A stretch of 8,290 nucleotides of DNA from NCBI GenBank assembly GCA_005788935.1, contig SYAK01000159.1:1-8290 (forward strand), in the 5' to 3' direction. The stretch comes from Pseudomonadota bacterium (GTDB taxonomy: Bacteria; Myxococcota; UBA9042; PHBI01). Under the pieces are notes generated by a model, which saw nothing but the letters and a program-made list of their open reading frames with translations, was not told the origin of the DNA and ran no database searches. A program made the position numbers and the translations under genes. Shown here piece after piece: positions 5,054-8,290 of the stretch (position 1 is its first letter; each line of letters starts with the position of its first letter).

Positions 5054-7432
5054 ATGGCCCGACAGATCCGAAAAGTCGCGGTGCTCGGCGCGGGCGTCAT
5101 GGGCAGCGGCATCGCCGCCCACCTCGCCTCGTGCGGCATCCGTGTCATCCTGTTCGACATCGTCCCCCCGAACCTGACCGACGCCGAGAAGGGCGACCGC
5201 GCCGCGCGCAACCGCTGGGCCCAGGGTGGTCTCGACAAGGCGCTGACCGCACGCCCGGCCCTCTTCCTCGATAACACCGCCGCATCCCTCATCGAGGTCG
5301 GCAACCTCTCCGATGACCTCGGACGCCTCCGCGAGGTCGACTGGGTCGTCGAGGTCGTCAAGGAGGACATGGCCGTCAAGCGCGATCTCCTCGGCAAGAT
5401 CGAGGCCAACTGGAACGGCGCCGCGCTCGTGACGTCGAACACGTCGGGCCTCAGCATCGACGGCATGCTCGAGGGGCGCTCCGACGCCTTCAAGCGCCAC
5501 TTCTTCGGCACCCACTTCTTCAACCCCGTCCGCTACATGCACCTCCTCGAGGTCATCCCGGGGACGCAGACGGACCCCGCGCTCATCGACGCCTTCGTCG
5601 ACTTCGGCCGCCGCGTGCTCGGCAAGGGCCTCGTCTTCGCGAAGGACACCCCGAACTTCATCGCCAACCGCATCGGCGTCTACGCGATGATGGCGACCAT
5701 CGGCAGCATGCGCGAGCTCGGCTACACCATTGAAGAGGTCGACGCGATCGTCGGCCGCCCGATGGGCCGCCCGAAGTCCGCTGCCTTCCGCACCGCGGAC
5801 GTTGTGGGGCTCGACACCTTCATCCACGTCTCGCAGAACTGCTTCGACAGCCTGCCGAACGACCCCGAGCGCGAGGTCTTCCGCATCCCCGACTTCCTCG
5901 CCAACATGGTGAAGGCGGGCATGCTCGGCGAGAAGTCGAAGGCGGGCTTCTACAAGAAGGACGGAAAGGTCATCAAGACCATCGACCTCGACGCGATGGC
6001 CTACCGCGACCCCGCGCCAGTCGACTTCCCGAACCTGAAGAAGATCAGCAAGATCGAGGACGCTGGCGAGCGTCTCAAGGCGACCATCGCCGATGACACG
6101 CGCGCGGGCCGCTTCGCCTGGCACGTGCTGTCGCGCTCCCTCGCCTACGCCGCCCACATCGCCTGGGACATCGCGGACGACATCGTCGGCATCGACCGCG
6201 CGATGCGCTGGGGCTTCAACTGGGACCTCGGCCCGTTCGAGGCGTGGCAGGCCTGCGGAGTGCGCGCGGTGGCCGAGCGGATGAAGGCCGACGGCATCGC
6301 GCTGCCGGCCTGGGTCGACGCAGCCATCGCGGCCGACGCCTTCTACCAGCAGGACCCCGTGACCCCGCGCTTCCTCGCGAAGTCGGGCGCCTTCGAGGCT
6401 CAGCAGGACATTCCGGGCGCCATCTCGCTCGCGCGCCTGAAAGCGCAGGGCAAGGTCATCGAGAAGAACCGGGGCGCGACGCTCATCGACCTCGGCGACG
6501 GCATCGCGTGCCTGGAATTCCACACGAAGATGAACACCGTCGACGCCGACGTGACGCAGATGATCCTGACCGCGTGCGACATCGTCGAGCGCGACTTCGA
6601 CGGGCTCGTCATCGCGAACGAGGGCGAGAACTTCTCGGCGGGCGCCAACCTGCTGATGATCGCGATGCAGGCGGCGCAGAAGAAGCTGAGCGACATCGAG
6701 TTCGCGGTGTCCTCCTTCCAGAAGGCCATCCAGCGCATCACCTACTGCGGCAAGCCCGTCGTGACAGCCCCTCACGGGCTGACGCTCGGCGGCGGCTGTG
6801 AGATCGCGATGGCTGGCAGCCGCATGATGGTCGCGAAGGAGACCTACATGGGCCTCGTCGAGGTCGGCGTGGGCCTGATCCCGGGCGGCTGCGGGACGCT
6901 CAACATGCTCAAGCGCGCTTTCGCCGACGCCCCTGCCAGGGTCGACCGCAACAGCTTCGACGCGCTGCCGCGCATCCAGAAGGCCTTCGAGGCCATCGGC
7001 ATGGCGAAGGTCGCGACAGGGGCTGGCGAGGTCTTCAGCATCGGCTTCGGCCGGCCGCAGGACGAGATCGCCATCAACCCGGACACGCGCATCGCCGAGG
7101 CCAAGCGCCTCGCGCGCTACCTCGCCGACCGCGGCTACACCCCGCCGAAGCCCGCGACGAACCTGCACCTGCCAGGCCCCAACGCGTGGGCGGCGGTGTC
7201 GCTCTTCGTCTACGGCCTCGTGCAGTCGGGCGCCGCCTCCGAGCATGACCGCGTCATCGCGGAGAAGCTCGCGTGGGTGCTCTGCGGCGGCGACACGGAT
7301 GGGCGTTCGCCAGTCAGCGAGGAGCGCGTCCTCGAGCTCGAGCGCGAGGCCTTCATGGCCCTCGTCGCCGAGCCGAAGAGCCTCGAGCGCATCCAGTTCA
7401 TGCTCACCAACAACAAGCCGCTGCGCAACTGA
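5054..7432 (+). CDS. fadN: FadN: 3-hydroxyacyl-CoA dehydrogenase / enoyl-CoA hydratase
   Basis: This 792-residue cytoplasmic enzyme covers two steps of fatty-acid beta-oxidation: hydration of trans-2-enoyl-CoA to L-3-hydroxyacyl-CoA, then NAD-dependent oxidation to 3-ketoacyl-CoA. The dehydrogenase comes first. Its Rossmann motif GAGVMGSG is at 12-19, and catalytic-type residues are S128 (TSNTSG), H154 (GTHFFNPV), E166 (LLEVIPG) and N205 (FIANR). A second C-terminal HAD domain lies around 355-450 (MRWGFNWDLGPFE). The hydratase (crotonase) domain spans roughly 465-620. It has oxyanion-hole segments FSAGANL (527-533) and LTLGGGCE (576-583), and both expected catalytic Glu residues, E583 and E603 (VEVGVGLIPGG). 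About 170 further residues close the protein. Domain order and length match Bacillus FadN (about 790 residues) rather than E. coli FadB, where the hydratase is N-terminal. Its partner fadA follows after 42 bp. All key residues are present, so activity is likely. Confidence 0.95.
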   Translation: MARQIRKVAVLGAGVMGSGIAAHLASCGIRVILFDIVPPNLTDAEKGDRAARNRWAQGGLDKALTARPALFLDNTAASLIEVGNLSDDLGRLREVDWVVEVVKEDMAVKRDLLGKIEANWNGAALVTSNTSGLSIDGMLEGRSDAFKRHFFGTHFFNPVRYMHLLEVIPGTQTDPALIDAFVDFGRRVLGKGLVFAKDTPNFIANRIGVYAMMATIGSMRELGYTIEEVDAIVGRPMGRPKSAAFRTADVVGLDTFIHVSQNCFDSLPNDPEREVFRIPDFLANMVKAGMLGEKSKAGFYKKDGKVIKTIDLDAMAYRDPAPVDFPNLKKISKIEDAGERLKATIADDTRAGRFAWHVLSRSLAYAAHIAWDIADDIVGIDRAMRWGFNWDLGPFEAWQACGVRAVAERMKADGIALPAWVDAAIAADAFYQQDPVTPRFLAKSGAFEAQQDIPGAISLARLKAQGKVIEKNRGATLIDLGDGIACLEFHTKMNTVDADVTQMILTACDIVERDFDGLVIANEGENFSAGANLLMIAMQAAQKKLSDIEFAVSSFQKAIQRITYCGKPVVTAPHGLTLGGGCEIAMAGSRMMVAKETYMGLVEVGVGLIPGGCGTLNMLKRAFADAPARVDRNSFDALPRIQKAFEAIGMAKVATGAGEVFSIGFGRPQDEIAINPDTRIAEAKRLARYLADRGYTPPKPATNLHLPGPNAWAAVSLFVYGLVQSGAASEHDRVIAEKLAWVLCGGDTDGRSPVSEERVLELEREAFMALVAEPKSLERIQFMLTNNKPLRN

Positions 7433-7474
7433 TTGCGTACAGACCTGCGTACACATACGACGAGGAGCAACATC

Positions 7475-8290
7475 ATGCGTGAAGCAGTCATCGTAAGCGC
7501 GGTCCGCACGCCAGTCGGCAAGGCCCACCGTGGCGCCTACCGCGACGTGCGGCCCGAGGATCTGGGCGCGGCCGCCATCAAGGGCGCGCTGTCGAAGGTG
7601 CCGATGGTCTCGGGCGGCGACGTCGAGGACGTCATCTTCGGGTGCGCCATGCCCGAGGGGCAGCAGGGGCTCAACGTGGCGCGCGTCATCGCGCTGCACG
7701 CCGGGCTGCCCGTGTCGGTGCCCGCGGAGACGGTCAACCGCTTCTGCAGCTCCGGGCTGCAGACGGTCGCGCACGCGGCCGAGCGGATCATCGCGGGCGG
7801 CGCCGACGTCATCATCGCGGGCGGCGTCGAGTCGATGTCGGCCGTGCCGATGTCGGGTCACCGCCCGAGCCCGCACCCGGGCATCGTGCGCGAGAACCCC
7901 GCCATCTACATCGGCATGGGCAACACGGCCGAGAACGTCGCGACGCGCTACGGGGTCTCGCGCGAGGCGCAGGACGCCTTCGCGGTCGAGAGCCACGCGC
8001 GCGCCGCGGCGGCCATCGCGGCGGGCCACTTCAAGGACGAGATCGTGCCGTACGGCGGGATTTCGGACGATGAGGGGCCGCGGGCCGGGACCACGATGGA
8101 GGTGCTTGGCAAGCTGAAGCCGGCCTTCTCGCCGAAGGGCTCGGTCACGGCGGGCAACGCCTCGCAGATGTCGGACGGGGCGGCCGCGGTGGTCGTCATG
8201 AGCCGCGAGAAGGCCGAGGCGCTCGGCGCGCCGATCCTCGGCATCTTCCGGGGCTACGCCGTCGCGGGCTGCAACCCCGACGAGATGGGC
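7475..8290 (+). CDS. fadA: FadA: acetyl-CoA acyltransferase (thiolase), 3' end outside window
   Basis: The first 272 residues are visible, about 70% of a typical 390-residue thiolase; the frame is open at the right edge. AGGAG at 7463-7467, seven bases before the ATG, supports the start. The nucleophilic Cys is C91 in NRFCSSGLQ, where the acyl-enzyme forms. Other family marks are the N-terminal VIVSAVRTPVGK (5-16), AGGVESMS (115-122) and TAGNASQMSDGAAAVV (225-240). The C-terminal His and second Cys of the active site lie beyond the window. The enzyme cleaves 3-ketoacyl-CoA with CoA, giving acetyl-CoA and a shortened acyl-CoA, thus finishing the cycle served by FadN. The order fadN-fadA and the 42-bp gap point to an operon. 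Biosynthetic acetoacetyl-CoA thiolases look much alike, so the assignment to beta-oxidation rests largely on the neighbour. Confidence 0.93.
   Translation, partial: MREAVIVSAVRTPVGKAHRGAYRDVRPEDLGAAAIKGALSKVPMVSGGDVEDVIFGCAMPEGQQGLNVARVIALHAGLPVSVPAETVNRFCSSGLQTVAHAAERIIAGGADVIIAGGVESMSAVPMSGHRPSPHPGIVRENPAIYIGMGNTAENVATRYGVSREAQDAFAVESHARAAAAIAAGHFKDEIVPYGGISDDEGPRAGTTMEVLGKLKPAFSPKGSVTAGNASQMSDGAAAVVVMSREKAEALGAPILGIFRGYAVAGCNPDEMG

Noticed and set aside
4648..5523. Minus-strand open frame of 291 codons across the element edge and fadN start
   Set aside because: It crosses the promoter, the phased repeats and the fadN 5' end, and the product has no recognisable domain. It is a compositional shadow.
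4910..8029. Very long minus-strand open frame (1039 codons) opposite fadN and fadA
   Set aside because: It is an antisense shadow caused by high GC at codon position three. The product is Arg/Val/Asp/His-rich low-complexity sequence, and the plus strand encodes two clearly recognisable enzymes.

Overview
The window is GC-rich DNA, probably from a Myxococcota-type (deltaproteobacterial) chromosome. That guess rests on the exported, Cys-rich lipoprotein with an Asp/Ala/Thr linker, the exported repeat protein beside it, and strong G/C preference at third codon positions in every gene. No rRNA or housekeeping marker is present, so the taxonomy is inference.

Left part (1-2776, minus strand): two closely spaced genes for exported proteins, read leftwards. 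The first (2776-776) is a 666-residue lipoprotein with a lipobox, an acidic linker, a Cys-rich region and four InlB-type B-repeats. Twenty-six bases later a second gene (749 to beyond the left edge) encodes a secreted protein with an N-terminal beta-type domain and a run of identical nine-residue repeats, APYAKTADL, resembling phage tail-fibre repeats. Together they look like a cell-surface adhesion or fibre module of unknown function.

Middle (about 2777-5053): intergenic DNA carrying an insertion sequence of the IS1380 family. Its transposase (minus strand, 4589-3141) has all three parts of the DDE triad. The conserved N-terminal sequence continues 46 codons upstream of the first ATG without any ATG, GTG or TTG, so the start is doubtful or lost. 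Two tandem hairpins lie at the 5' end of the element. Terminal inverted repeats and a target duplication could not be fixed.

Right part (4896-8290, plus strand): a fatty-acid beta-oxidation operon. It begins with a perfect 8+8 bp inverted repeat next to a candidate -35 box, followed by a leader made of CGAC-containing repeats with a 10 bp period. Then come fadN (HAD domains first, enoyl-CoA hydratase second, the reverse of E. coli FadB) and fadA (thiolase, cut by the right edge). FadN performs the hydration and 3-hydroxyacyl-CoA dehydrogenation steps, and FadA performs the thiolytic cleavage.

I see no RNA genes and no CRISPR array. No wholly new system is evident. The features most worth a second look are the operator and phased leader upstream of fadN, the surface-protein pair, and the transposase without a clear start.
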